Below, in pieces: positions 1-9,011 of a stretch of DNA of 64,000 nt (position 1 is the first letter of the stretch; every line of letters begins with the position of its first letter). Source of the DNA: Pseudanabaena mucicola str. Chao 1806 (GTDB lineage Bacteria > Cyanobacteriota > Cyanobacteriia > Pseudanabaenales > Pseudanabaenaceae). The stretch lies in assembly GCF_030323025.1 (NCBI RefSeq), contig NZ_CP097329.1:2838001-2902000 (forward strand), in the 5' to 3' direction. The notes beneath the pieces were generated by a model, which saw only the letters and a program-made list of their open reading frames with translations, did no database searches and was not told the DNA's origin. Both the position numbers and the translations under genes were made by a program.

Positions 1-2300
1 GTGCGGGGAAATCGATGTTGATTAACGCGCTCTTAGAACGGGAATTACTTTATAGTGCTGAGGGACATGCCACGGGGACAGAATGTAAAATCGCCTATGC
101 CAAAACTGGTGAAGAACGTGTGGTTTTAACTTTTTTAAGTGAAGTGGAAGTACGCGAACAAATTAAAACTCTATCGCAGTTAATTGGACAGAATGCACCA
201 GCAAATATTAATCAACTGGAATCACTCAAACAGTTGCAGACCTTGACCTTATCTGTAATTGAACAGGAAGGGGGCAAGAGCAAGTCGAAACGGGCTAAAG
301 ATGCTGATGCCTTGAATCTATTGATCGAGGGGTTTATCAATAATCGCGATCGCATTAGTTCGATCGCTAATGCTACCTATTCCATGGAACAGTTTGGCTT
401 TGAGAATCTCAAAAAAGCTGCTGACTATGCTAGACGAGGCGCTAATAGTGCAGTTTTAAAGCGTGTGGAATATTATTGCAATCATCCACTTTTGCAAGAT
501 GGCAATGTGATCATTGACACCCCCGGGATCGATGCACCTGTCAAGAAAGATGCCGCCTTGACCTTTGAGAAGATTGAAAATCCTGACACTTCCGCCGTGG
601 TCTTTGTGCTGAAAACCGCAGCAACTGGAGAACTTACTTCCGAGGAAACGGAACTCAGTGAAAAGATTCAAGGTAATGCAGGTATTCGCGATCGCGTATT
701 TTATGTCTTCAATCGCATTGATGAAACTTGGACTAACGATCAACTGCGTGATCGCCTGAACTATACAATTTCCAGTCAATTTCGCAATAGCTCAAAAATC
801 TATAAAACTAGCGGCTTACTTGGATTCTATGGCAGTCAAATTCGACATACTAGTATTGGCGATCGCTTTGGTTTAGATTCCATTTTTGCCGAAAGTGTTA
901 AATCAGTGGGTGGTACTGAAGGCACACCTCAGTTTGTGAATGAGTTCAATAGCTATTGCTTAGTTTCGGGTAAGCTGGATATTGACAAGTTCCCAATTCC
1001 TTATAATGTTTTGCAAACAAGTGTCAAAAATGAGAAGTATATTCGCTTGCTGGGGGAGTTAGGAACGGGTCTAATCGAGCAACTGATTAAGGATAGTGGA
1101 ATTGAGGAATTTCGCAATGCGATTACTCACTATTTGACCAATGAGAAGCGCCCCCTATTATTTGCCGATCTTGCTGATGACTTACAGCCTATTTGTATTG
1201 CCCTGCGCCAGTTTTATCTAGAAACATGGCACAAGTTAGAGAGTCAGCCTCGCGATATTGAGGCAATTAAATTGCAGGAGTTGAAAAAGCTGGGTCACGA
1301 CCTCAAGCAAATTGGCGATCGCTTGCGTGAACATATTGCTCAAGAGCTAAATGATGCAGTGGCAAGCAATAAAAATCAAGGTTTGGAGGCAGACTATCGC
1401 AGACTCAAAGAGAATATGGTGCGGCGTTTGGATGAGTTGATTGGTTATTTCTCCGTTGCTGAGGTACATCAACGCGCCCAAGCTAGTCACCGCCGTAATT
1501 CCGTTGTACCTGTGATGGGGATTTTGGCAGAGGGTTTCTACTACTTAGCCAATGAGTTAGAAGATGTGTTGGTGGAGAATTCACAAAGGATTGTGGAAAA
1601 CTTCTTCCAGAATTTGATTGAGTCAATCAAGAAAACAGAATATTATCGCGAACTCTATCGCCTATTGGGCAATGATGGCGGTATTGAATCCCGTCTCGAA
1701 AAGCTAGCTATCACGGCATCTGATGCTTTGGTCAATGAGGCGCGGACAGAATGCGATCGCTATGTGCGTGAACGCCCAGAGTTTTACGCAGAAGAGACTA
1801 ACTCCATCTATCAGTTACGTCAAACCTTGCAACAAGCCTGTCGTGGCTATGACTATCAAAGTATGATTGAGGCTGAGCCAGCAATTCGGCAGTTGTTAAA
1901 GCTTGATTTTGAACTGAAGGTTAAAGATACGATTATTCGTACTTTTCGTCAGTCAATCAATCAAACTTTGAGTACACATTTGCTAGCAAGTGCGGAGAAA
2001 CAATCGGATGCAATTTTGCAACAATATGATCATGCGCGTGATTATTTGGCACAAACTTTGGAGAGGGAAGCCCAAGTTAAACTTGATAAAAATCGCAGTT
2101 TACAAGTTGCTGTAGAGAAAAATATTGCTATTTACAATGAAGCAGTTTCTGGCATTAATCAATGTTTAGAAGCATTAGATTTATCTCGAAAGAATCTGCC
2201 AATTATCAGCGAGTCAGACTTGCTAATCCCAATAGTTATCTCTGATGTAATTGATGCCGAGTCTTTTGTTATTGATGAAGCTAGTGACTCAGAAGTATAA
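1..2300 (+). CDS. Dynamin-like large GTPase, 5'-truncated by window edge
   Basis: The frame is open to base 1 and begins in the P-loop (AGKS at bases 3-14), so the start lies upstream; an ATG at base 15 would cut off the Walker A motif and is not the real start. Visible GTPase elements are the P-loop, a G2-like threonine in HATGTE, the G3 motif DTPGID near residue 165 and a G4-like FNRID. The remaining ~500 residues are mostly charged helix, as in the stalk of bacterial dynamin-like proteins. Such proteins bind and remodel membranes upon GTP hydrolysis. Family assignment is secure from these motifs; the membrane role is family knowledge and not shown here. The gene ends at a strong hairpin. 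Confidence 0.85.
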   Translation, partial: AGKSMLINALLERELLYSAEGHATGTECKIAYAKTGEERVVLTFLSEVEVREQIKTLSQLIGQNAPANINQLESLKQLQTLTLSVIEQEGGKSKSKRAKDADALNLLIEGFINNRDRISSIANATYSMEQFGFENLKKAADYARRGANSAVLKRVEYYCNHPLLQDGNVIIDTPGIDAPVKKDAALTFEKIENPDTSAVVFVLKTAATGELTSEETELSEKIQGNAGIRDRVFYVFNRIDETWTNDQLRDRLNYTISSQFRNSSKIYKTSGLLGFYGSQIRHTSIGDRFGLDSIFAESVKSVGGTEGTPQFVNEFNSYCLVSGKLDIDKFPIPYNVLQTSVKNEKYIRLLGELGTGLIEQLIKDSGIEEFRNAITHYLTNEKRPLLFADLADDLQPICIALRQFYLETWHKLESQPRDIEAIKLQELKKLGHDLKQIGDRLREHIAQELNDAVASNKNQGLEADYRRLKENMVRRLDELIGYFSVAEVHQRAQASHRRNSVVPVMGILAEGFYYLANELEDVLVENSQRIVENFFQNLIESIKKTEYYRELYRLLGNDGGIESRLEKLAITASDALVNEARTECDRYVRERPEFYAEETNSIYQLRQTLQQACRGYDYQSMIEAEPAIRQLLKLDFELKVKDTIIRTFRQSINQTLSTHLLASAEKQSDAILQQYDHARDYLAQTLEREAQVKLDKNRSLQVAVEKNIAIYNEAVSGINQCLEALDLSRKNLPIISESDLLIPIVISDVIDAESFVIDEASDSEV

Positions 2301-2304
2301 ATGA

Positions 2305-2343
2305 TTTATTTGCATACAGATCTCAGTACTGTATGCAAATAAA
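2305..2343. terminator. Bidirectional hairpin terminator
   Basis: A perfect 15-bp stem (TTTATTTGCATACAG and its complement) with a 9-nt loop lies between the convergent ends of the dynamin-like gene and the Uma2 gene. A-rich and T-rich tails flank it on both sides, so it can serve both genes. Confidence 0.75.
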
Positions 2344-2350
2344 CATTTTT

Positions 2351-2950
2351 CTATCCCAAACACAACAAATTAAATATGTCATCTACTGTTACCTGCCAAT
2401 TTAAAATATCCAAAACTGGCAAAATATCCTTTCCACTCATCTTTTCGGGAAAGCGATCGCCTTCATAAACCATAATAAAATCTTGGGCTGGAGAAATCAG
2501 CCAACCAATCTCAGAACCATTGGTAATAGCAGAACTGATTTTGTTCATTACCCGCAAAGGCGACTGATCTGGTGAGAGAATCTCAATAATCCAATCAGGA
2601 GGAACTAAAATTTGATTGGCAACTCGTTTATTGGGTAAGAACGGTATATTCGCCCAACGCATCACCGCAATATCAGGAACAATCGATATATCACCAAAAT
2701 TACAGCGCAACTCAGGAAAAGCAAAAGCAAGTTTTTGAGGTTTACCAATCAGATTAATGGAGGTAACAATTTCTGCTTGAAAAGTACTATGTTGTCCCTG
2801 TGGCATAGGTTTCTGATAAATTTGACCGTCAATATATTCACTAGCAGGCTTAGTTTCTGGCAAAGTCAAAAACTCTTCGATTGATAAGTGATTTGTGCTT
2901 AACGATCTAGCTGGTTCTAAATTTTGATGTTGCTCTGATGCGATCGCCAT
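2351..2950 (-). CDS. Uma2 family (DUF820) PD-(D/E)XK-like protein
   Basis: A 199-residue protein with the Uma2 layout: an N-terminal SIEEFLTLPE segment, the SEYIDGQIY strand, the VPDIAVMRW motif and the WIIEILSPDQS motif that supplies the acidic nuclease-fold residues. Cyanobacteria carry dozens of such genes and most have no known function. The usual lysine following the IEILSP strand is not obvious, so catalytic activity is uncertain. ATG start at 2950. It converges on the dynamin-like gene. Confidence 0.85.
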   Translation of the reverse strand: MAIASEQHQNLEPARSLSTNHLSIEEFLTLPETKPASEYIDGQIYQKPMPQGQHSTFQAEIVTSINLIGKPQKLAFAFPELRCNFGDISIVPDIAVMRWANIPFLPNKRVANQILVPPDWIIEILSPDQSPLRVMNKISSAITNGSEIGWLISPAQDFIMVYEGDRFPEKMSGKDILPVLDILNWQVTVDDIFNLLCLG

Positions 2951-3232
2951 TACCTAAACCTCTATAAGAGATAGAAAGTTCATACCCAAAAACTATTCTA
3001 GATTAGATCTGGGTTTGTTTGACATGCGGCATAATGACATATACGGTTATAGTTTTTCTAGATTAAAACACTCTAAAAGCAACTCAATTTATTGAGATCA
3101 CTGCTTCTAAACAATTAGCATCTTTAGCTGTTGTTGCTGCAGCTTTGGATGAAAACGTAGCAAGTTTTTATCTGGTAGTGGTCAGTAAAGGAGTGATGGT
3201 TAAAATAGAGAGGTAGAGACAAGGAGGCAAAG

Positions 3233-3517
3233 ATGAAATGTCCGCACTGCCAAAGTGAACAGGTGGTCAAAAATGGCAGAGATTACCACCAAGACGGCAA
3301 AGCAATCCAAAATTATTTATGCAAAGGATGTGGCAAGCGATTCAACGAACGGACAGGAACAGCGATGTCAAGACTAAGAACACCCGCAAGTATCGTGTCC
3401 TATGCGCTGAAAATGAGGACAGAGGGGATGGGAATCAGAGCAAGTGGGAGAGTGCTAGAAAAATCGCACATCAGCATCATGAGATGGGAGGAAAAACTGG
3501 CGAACCAGTCACAGTAA
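3233..3517 (+). CDS. IS1-family InsA-like protein
   Basis: A 94-residue protein with an N-terminal CPHC..CKGC zinc finger and a C-terminal helix-turn-helix segment (GIRASGRVLEKSHISIMRWEE), the usual layout of the N-terminal part of IS1 transposases, which binds the terminal repeats. An AGGAGG ribosome site lies just upstream of the ATG. It is intact, but its catalytic partner downstream is frameshifted, so the element is probably immobile on its own. Confidence 0.75.
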   Translation: MKCPHCQSEQVVKNGRDYHQDGKAIQNYLCKGCGKRFNERTGTAMSRLRTPASIVSYALKMRTEGMGIRASGRVLEKSHISIMRWEEKLANQSQ

Positions 3518-4229
3518 TGGAGTCCAGATGCGCCAGCAGGAGGAGATGTAACCATCGAAGGAGATGAAATTTATACTCACATAGGCGAGAACCTTCCCAC
3601 CCAGAGAATCAAAAGGGTGGACAGTGATATTTATCGAACGTAACAGTCGCTATTGGATTGAGGCAAAGGCAGGAAGCTAAACCACTGAACTATTTGCGAA
3701 AGTAACGAAAACAGCAGTGCCATGGTCAAAGGCAAGTCAATACATCCGATGGTTTACTGATGGCGAAAAGAGATATGCCCAACAACTGTGGCAAATGGCA
3801 AGTGTATACCTCAAAGCTACCGAAGTAATTCGTGAGTATCGACATCACAAGGTATGGCGATATGGATTAGAAGTGGCGATCAAAATCAAAGGCTCACACG
3901 GTAATCATCCTGTCGAATGGGTAAAACCTGAGCATCCCTATACCGCGATTAGCGACAAGAGTGACATTCATGCTAATCACAATGAAGCAAACAACAGTGC
4001 TTTGAGAAGGAGATGTAGCGCTTATCGCCGCAGACAAAACCTGTATGCGAAAAATACTGAAGGATTACAACGCGCAGTCACTGTGCAAAGATTAGTGCAC
4101 AACTGGGTAAGACCTCATGGGGGCTTAGGCAAGAACAAGACTCCAGTTATGGCGATCGGTCTGTATCATCGACCGATTTCGATGTTAGAGTTGCTCTCAT
4201 TACAGGGCTTTACTTCTCTCACGCCTTAA
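3518..4229 (+). pseudogene. Broken IS1-family InsB-like transposase
   Basis: After the InsA stop the frame reads WSPDAPAGGDVTIEGDEIYTHIGEN, then stops appear. A second open stretch from 3717 encodes a degraded catalytic domain (KASQYIRWFTDGEKRYAQQLW, later SVKVQRL-like HNWVRPH). Several frame changes and stop codons separate the parts, so no full-length transposase can be made by simple reading-through. It ends 12 bp before the IS right end. Confidence 0.65.
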
Positions 4230-4572
4230 CTGACCAGTGCCAAGAAACATCTAGCCATAGATGGCTATGTAGTTTTGATTATTCAAGAAAGCAAATTATT
4301 TTCTCTTTTTGATGAACAGAAAAGAACGAAGGAAAGAGAAGTAGAAATAATTCAAGATTTTATAAATTCATTCTCTTTGAAGCTAGTTTGGTATAAGCGG
4401 GTAGACTCTACTCCACAAAGAGAAAAAATGAATATTCATTTTAATGAATTTGCGACAAAAAACTTGTCACTTCAAACTTATCTGTCCCCAATCAAAAAGG
4501 AATTGTTTAATTTAAAGTTTGACAGCAATTATGTTTTAGATGACTATATTATTCTTGCCCAAATTTAAGTTT

Positions 4573-4824
4573 ATGGCAGAAAAAACACCACGTATTAGCA
4601 TCCCTCCCGAAGTTAGAAAATATATCTTCGATCGCAACAACTACCGATGCCAAAGCTGTCATAAAACTGACCTTACGGCGAAGACGCTCCAAGTCGATCA
4701 CATTATTCCCCTAGCCCAAGGTGGAACTAATGACTTCAGTAACCTCCAAACCCTCTGTGCTAAATGTAACCGTAAGAAAAGCGCTAAAATTGATCCCCGT
4801 TTTCGTAGACTTTATAGTGACTAG
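4573..4824 (+). CDS. HNH endonuclease
   Basis: An 83-residue protein with a complete HNH nuclease core: CQSC, then LQVDHIIPLAQGG with the metal-binding DH, the NLQTLC asparagine, and CAKCNRKKS. The ATG at 4573 is preferred over one 33 bases upstream, because the protein then starts with the usual MAEKTPRISIPPEVR leader. Small stand-alone HNH proteins of this type occur in many cyanobacteria; the substrate is unknown. It converges on the next gene, 12 bp apart. Confidence 0.85.
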   Translation: MAEKTPRISIPPEVRKYIFDRNNYRCQSCHKTDLTAKTLQVDHIIPLAQGGTNDFSNLQTLCAKCNRKKSAKIDPRFRRLYSD

Positions 4825-4836
4825 TACGCACCACAA

Positions 4837-5547
4837 TTAAGAAGGTCTTTGTAAAGCGGCTCTGCGAACTGAGTTGATGCGTTGCTCTGAGCGAGCATCG
4901 ATTTTGAGATTGATGGTTTGATGCTTATTGCGATCGACCAAAGGAAATTGAGTTTGCCAGTTACTAATAATGTGAAAATAATTTTCGGCATCCTCTAGAC
5001 AGTATTCATAGATTTCATTAAGAATTGTTTCATAGCCTTTCTCTTTTCTTAATACTTTAATCCCATTCCGAAAAACATAATATCCTTTAATTCTTTTAAA
5101 AATCGGAATTCCTAAATAAGCAAAGAGATTATTTAATCCTTGATTAAGATCATTACGCTGACTTGTTCTTTGCAAATCAAGGATTCTAATACTATCAATT
5201 TTAGGAATAAAGTCTAGAGCCTCAATCCTTTTACGCAGACAAAACATATCACTGGTTGATAGCCCATAACCAATGAAATACTTTCCCTGTAAACTATGTA
5301 GGTCATTTAAAATATCTTGAATGATCTTTTTTTCTTGCGTACTTGATTCAATAAATTGAATTTTAATGTACTGCTCATTACTATCTTCTAAAATGCGAGT
5401 AAGAGTATATCCAAAAATCTTTTGTACTAGTCCATCCTTCTGAAAATCACGACACCACTCTAAGTCTAAAAATACAAGATCATAGATTGAGCCATCGTAG
5501 AAATTGTTGATATATTGACTTGGAAGCTTAAATTCCCTTTTATACAT
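4837..5547 (-). CDS. Putative DEDD-type 3'-5' exonuclease-like protein
   Basis: A 236-residue protein with motifs in the order expected of a DEDD (RNase H-fold) exonuclease. LVFLDLEW near residue 24 could be Exo I (D..E), GYGLSTSD near residue 95 could be Exo II, and IYEYCLEDAENY near residue 180 could be Exo III. The intervening ILDLQRTSQRNDLNQGLNNLFAYLGI resembles the helical part of such proteins. I recognise the fold from motif spacing only. The reading is AT-rich. It could instead be an inactive homologue. Confidence 0.5.
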   Translation of the reverse strand: MYKREFKLPSQYINNFYDGSIYDLVFLDLEWCRDFQKDGLVQKIFGYTLTRILEDSNEQYIKIQFIESSTQEKKIIQDILNDLHSLQGKYFIGYGLSTSDMFCLRKRIEALDFIPKIDSIRILDLQRTSQRNDLNQGLNNLFAYLGIPIFKRIKGYYVFRNGIKVLRKEKGYETILNEIYEYCLEDAENYFHIISNWQTQFPLVDRNKHQTINLKIDARSEQRINSVRRAALQRPS

Positions 5548-5690
5548 AGAGTTTGACTCAGAGGTTGGCTAGGAGAATGGCTAGCAGGCAAATCACTACC
5601 ATTTATATATCCTAATACCAAAACACAAAATGGCTACGTCATTTAAAGAGGTTTATTTCTCTTTCTTTGTCAGAAATGAGCCTATACTTT

Positions 5691-6380
5691 TTAAATCTCA
5701 AAATTAAAGCCACTCTGCTTGATTTGTAGGTATTTAGTCTCATCAAATTGATATAACTTCGCAGCCCGATGGGATACACCCTGCTCTAGCTCACCAGTAT
5801 CGAATAATAAGTCCATACTGAGTATTTTTTTGCGAAAGTTGCGTTTGTCAAGGTCACGATCTAGAACAGTTTCATAAAGTTTTTGTAACTGCGTCAAGGT
5901 GAATTTTTTAGGTAATAATTCAAATCCAATTGGTTCATACCGAATTTTGCTACGCAGTCTAGTGATCGCCTTTTCTAAAATCTGCTCATGGTCAAAGGCT
6001 AATTTAGGAATTTGAGAAAGAGAAAACCAGTAGGCATCTCGTGCATCAGTTGATGCTTGAATTTGTTGTTCCACTAAGTTAATCAAAGCGTAGTAAGCAA
6101 CCGTGACAATGCGATCGCGGGGGTCACGATCCAAGTCACCAAAAGTATATAGCTGCTCCAAATACACATCGTGAATTCCTGTTTCTTCTTGTAATTCCCG
6201 CAAAGCTGCTTGCTCTAAAGTCTCATCCATCCGCACAAATCCCCCTGGGATAGCCCATTGTCCTTGAAAAGGGGGTATATCACGCTGAATAAGCATTATT
6301 TTTAAATCTAGCTCTGCATCAAGTCCAAAAACAATGCAATCTACAGTGAGCGCAGGTCGCGGATATTCATAATTATACAT
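5691..6380 (-). CDS. nrtR: NrtR-type Nudix-domain transcriptional regulator
   Basis: The first ~140 residues form a Nudix domain with a full Nudix box ([19 protein letters not shown]). The last ~80 residues ([20 protein letters not shown], then ..[14 protein letters not shown]) match the winged-helix part of the NrtR family. NrtR proteins sense ADP-ribose-type NAD metabolites through the Nudix domain and repress NAD-salvage and ADP-ribosylation genes. The gene diverges from a run encoding ADP-ribosylglycohydrolases and a nicotinamidase-like enzyme, which fits that role well. ATG at 6380. Some Nudix proteins with this layout are enzymes, but the context favours a regulator. Confidence 0.8.
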   Translation of the reverse strand: MYNYEYPRPALTVDCIVFGLDAELDLKIMLIQRDIPPFQGQWAIPGGFVRMDETLEQAALRELQEETGIHDVYLEQLYTFGDLDRDPRDRIVTVAYYALINLVEQQIQASTDARDAYWFSLSQIPKLAFDHEQILEKAITRLRSKIRYEPIGFELLPKKFTLTQLQKLYETVLDRDLDKRNFRKKILSMDLLFDTGELEQGVSHRAAKLYQFDETKYLQIKQSGFNFEI

Positions 6381-6426
6381 TTGACGATTTTTCCCTTTTT
6401 CCTTTTAACTTTTTTCATGAACAGGC

Positions 6427-6480
6427 TTGACATAGTGTAAAAATAACACTATATTGATTTGTGTAGTTTTTACACTATAT
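6427..6480 (+). promoter_or_regulatory. Sigma70 promoter with two operator-like palindromes
   Basis: A near-consensus promoter, TTGACA (6427-6432), 17-bp spacer, TATATT (6450-6455), lies 30 bp before the PP2C start. The spacer holds the palindrome TAGTGTAAAAATAACACTA (6433-6451). A second palindrome, GTGTAGTTTTTACAC (6461-6475), covers the expected transcription start. Both share GTGTA and TACACTATAT parts. The position is ideal for repression by the divergent NrtR protein; that pairing is inference. Confidence 0.65.
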
Positions 6481-6484
6481 CGCA

Positions 6485-7378
6485 ATGCAAGAACAAGTAG
6501 GTATTCTCGCTGAAATTCGTGAGCATCAATCGCTGGAAATTTCTGACTTATTTGGTAAAGATTTAGCACAACAATTAGCAAATCAATTTGAATATGCAAG
6601 TGGCTCTATCATCGGGCGGAATCATGTTCTGACGAACAAAAATAATCAGGATGCTTATCAAATTTCTGTAAACGAAAAATTTATTGCAGCAGTGGTGTGC
6701 GATGGTTGTGGTAGTGGCAAGCATAGTGAAGTTGGCGCAAAGCTTGGTTCCCATATGGTAATCGAGGCGATCGCTAATCTGCTGAATCTAGATCCAAATC
6801 AAGATTCAGAAATATCTACATCTGAGTTTTGGGATTCTGTAAAAATACATTTATTGCAGCATTTGAAAGAGTTTGTCTCACTTTTTAATAGTAATAAGAG
6901 CCATGGCGAAATGCAATTTGTGAATGATTACTTGTTATTTACAATTGTCGGTACGCTGATTACTGAACATGAAACTGTTACCTTCTCTATCGGCGATGGT
7001 GCGATCGCTGTAAACGGCAAATTTACAGAAATTCCACCCTATGCTGATAATGCGCCCCCCTATCTTGCCTATGGTCTGTATAAGCCAGATGCAGTTCATT
7101 TTGAAATACGTAATCGCTTACCCACCCAAGAGCTAGAATCACTTCTCATAAGTACCGATGGCATTATGGACTTAGTAACAGTCGAAAATATCGCTCAATT
7201 TTGGCAAGAATCCCGCTATTTTCAAAATCCCAACGCAATTAGAAGGAAATTAGCCCTGCTAAATCGAGAGGAGATCAAACCTAATTGGCAAAAGCGCGAG
7301 TTAACTAAGCGATCTGGCGTTTTATCAGATGATACGAGTTTAGTTGTGATAAGAAGGGATTTAGCGATTAGCGATTAG
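6485..7378 (+). CDS. PP2C-family serine/threonine phosphatase
   Basis: A 297-residue protein with PP2C metal-binding motifs in order: NQDAYQI, VVCDGCGSGKHSE (DG pair), FSIGDGAIAV, LLISTDGIMDL and the C-terminal LSDDTSLVVI. It resembles the stand-alone PP2C proteins that work with a kinase and a vWA protein in TerY/YegKL-type triads; here the kinase and vWA genes follow in the same run. There is no clear ribosome site before the ATG at 6485, only 25-30 nt after the predicted promoter, so the leader is very short. It is likely the first gene of the NrtR-linked operon. Confidence 0.85.
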   Translation: MQEQVGILAEIREHQSLEISDLFGKDLAQQLANQFEYASGSIIGRNHVLTNKNNQDAYQISVNEKFIAAVVCDGCGSGKHSEVGAKLGSHMVIEAIANLLNLDPNQDSEISTSEFWDSVKIHLLQHLKEFVSLFNSNKSHGEMQFVNDYLLFTIVGTLITEHETVTFSIGDGAIAVNGKFTEIPPYADNAPPYLAYGLYKPDAVHFEIRNRLPTQELESLLISTDGIMDLVTVENIAQFWQESRYFQNPNAIRRKLALLNREEIKPNWQKRELTKRSGVLSDDTSLVVIRRDLAISD

Positions 7379-7453
7379 CTTACTCCGAAAAAATCTAACT
7401 TACCAATCACCAAAAGCTAAAAGCTAAAAGCTAATCACCAAAAAGGAAAAACT

Positions 7454-8227
7454 ATGTTAGGCGCAATTGTCGGCGATATTGTCGGTTCCATTTATGAATT
7501 TAATAATCATCGCTCAAAAGACTTTCCTCTATTCAGTGGAGGATGTGATTTTACCGATGACACAGTGTTAACTGTAGCAGTTGCAGATTGCCTAATGAAT
7601 CAAGGCAGTTATGTAGAATACATCAAAAACTATACTCGTAAATACCCCAATCGTGGCTATGGTGGACGCTTTGCTCAATGGATACGTTTTGAGAGTATGG
7701 AGCCATACAATAGCTGGGGTAATGGCTCAGCAATGCGAGTCAGTGCTGTGGGGTTTGCTTTTGATGATTTAGAAATGGTGATACAGGAAGCTAAGCGATC
7801 GGCTGAAGTCACGCATAATCATCCAGAAGGTATTAAGGGAGCGCAAGCAACGGCTCTTGCTATTTATATGGCGCGTCAAGGTCAGAGTAAAGAGCAAATA
7901 AAATCTGCGATCGCCAAATCATTTAGCTATGACTTAGATAGAACCTTAGACGAAATTCGTCCTGTTTATCAATTTAATGAATCTTGTCAAGAAACCGTTC
8001 CCGAAGCAGTTATTGCCTTCTTAGAATCAACAGATTTTGAAGATGCAATTCGCAATGGAATTTCCCTCGGTGGTGATAGCGATACGCTGACCTGTATTAC
8101 AGGCGGCATAGCCGAAGCCTTTTATGGTGGTGTTCCTCAAGATATTGCTGAAAAGGCTTTAAGTTATTTACCCAAAGCAATGCGTGAAGTGGTTGAAAAA
8201 TTTAGAGTGAGGTATAACTTATGTTAG
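7454..8227 (+). CDS. ADP-ribosylglycohydrolase family protein (copy 1)
   Basis: A 257-residue DraG/ARH-type enzyme. Family motifs are MLGAIVGDIVGSIYE at the N-terminus, FTDDTVLTVA near residue 36 (metal-binding DD), NSWGNGSAMRVS, THNHPEGIKGAQA and the C-terminal LGGDSDTLTCITGGIAEA with the GGDSD metal site. Such enzymes remove ADP-ribose from proteins or nucleic acids. A ribosome site (AAAAAGGAAAAA) precedes the ATG. It overlaps the next paralogue by 7 nt, so the two are translationally coupled. The substrate is not known. Confidence 0.9.
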   Translation: MLGAIVGDIVGSIYEFNNHRSKDFPLFSGGCDFTDDTVLTVAVADCLMNQGSYVEYIKNYTRKYPNRGYGGRFAQWIRFESMEPYNSWGNGSAMRVSAVGFAFDDLEMVIQEAKRSAEVTHNHPEGIKGAQATALAIYMARQGQSKEQIKSAIAKSFSYDLDRTLDEIRPVYQFNESCQETVPEAVIAFLESTDFEDAIRNGISLGGDSDTLTCITGGIAEAFYGGVPQDIAEKALSYLPKAMREVVEKFRVRYNLC

Positions 8228-8994
8228 GCGCGATCGCTGGCGATATTATCGGCTCGATTTACGAAGTCATTCCGATGAAGCGGAAAGATTTTAAACTGTT
8301 CTCCTTAGGTAGTCATTTTAGCGATGATACTGTGCTTACCTATGCTGTAGCTAAATCAATTCTCACGGGGACTAGCTATGCAAGCAACTTCAAAAAATGC
8401 TTTTGGCGCTATCCCTTAGCAGGTTTTGGGCAAAGGTTTACTTGCTGGGCAATGAGCAATCAGAAGGAAGGTTATAACAGTTGGGGTAACGGTGCGGCGA
8501 TGAGAGTCAGCCCGATCGCATGGGCATACAATGATCTTGAGACTGTTTTGAAAGAAGCAGAACGTTGCACGGTAACTACTCATAATCATCCTGAAGGAAT
8601 CAAAGGCGCACAAGCAACAGCAGCAGCAATTTTTTTAGCTCGTAATAATAAAACCAAGGCAGAAATTCGCGACTATATCGAACAGAATTTTAACTATGAT
8701 TTGCGACGCACTCTAGATGAAATTCGCCCCAAATATAAGTTTGAAGTCTCCTGTCAAAAAAGTGTTCCTGAAGCAATCATTGCTTTTTTAGAATCAACGG
8801 ATTTTGAAGACGCGATTCGTAATGCGGTATCTCTCGGTGGTGATAGCGACACGATCGCCGCAATTACAGGCAGCATCGCTGAAGCCTTATATGGTGGTGT
8901 TCCTGAAGCGATCGCTAAACCAATATGGAAAAAGTTAGATCGGCGTATTCGTCATACGGTGACTGAGTTTAGAGAAGTTTATCAATTGCCTTAA
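8221..8994 (+). CDS. ADP-ribosylglycohydrolase family protein (copy 2)
   Basis: A tandem paralogue of the preceding gene with identical length (257 residues) and the same motifs: MLGAIAGDIIGSIYE, FSDDTVLTYA, NSWGNGAAMRVS, THNHPEGIKGAQA and LGGDSDTIAAITGSIAEA. By eye more than half of the residues match copy 1. All catalytic acidic residues appear kept in both copies, which argues for two active enzymes, possibly with different targets, rather than one decaying copy. The kinase gene follows after 17 nt. Confidence 0.9.
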   Translation: MLGAIAGDIIGSIYEVIPMKRKDFKLFSLGSHFSDDTVLTYAVAKSILTGTSYASNFKKCFWRYPLAGFGQRFTCWAMSNQKEGYNSWGNGAAMRVSPIAWAYNDLETVLKEAERCTVTTHNHPEGIKGAQATAAAIFLARNNKTKAEIRDYIEQNFNYDLRRTLDEIRPKYKFEVSCQKSVPEAIIAFLESTDFEDAIRNAVSLGGDSDTIAAITGSIAEALYGGVPEAIAKPIWKKLDRRIRHTVTEFREVYQLP

Positions 8995-9011
8995 AGCATT
9001 GGAGTATCGTC

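Larger units (their letters stand above)
3174..4241 (+). mobile_element. Degenerate IS1-family insertion sequence
   Basis: Imperfect terminal inverted repeats are visible: the left end GGTAGTGGTCAGTAAAGGAG matches the complement of the right end, GGCACTGGTCAGTTAAGGCG. Between them lie an InsA-like zinc-finger gene and a broken InsB-like transposase. No clear target duplication is seen. The element is about 1.07 kb, longer than classical IS1 (768 bp), as in several cyanobacterial IS1-group elements. Confidence 0.7.
3034..4568 (+). pseudogene. Small gene of unknown function split by an IS1-type element
   Basis: One reading frame can be followed from an ATG at 3034 (MTYTVIVFLD), through an in-frame TAA at 3064, up to the left end of the IS (..DENVASFYL). 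It resumes in a coding-like frame directly after the IS right end (KKHLAIDGYVVLIIQES..) and stops at 4568. The two parts look like one conserved small protein interrupted by the insertion at about 3173/4242. I do not recognise the family. The downstream part (97 codons from the ATG at 4275) might still be translated. Continuity of the two halves is inference. Confidence 0.4.

Noticed and set aside
3100-3173. Target-site duplication of the IS1-type element
   Set aside because: Flanks TTTTTATCT and AAGAAACAT do not match, so no duplication can be claimed.
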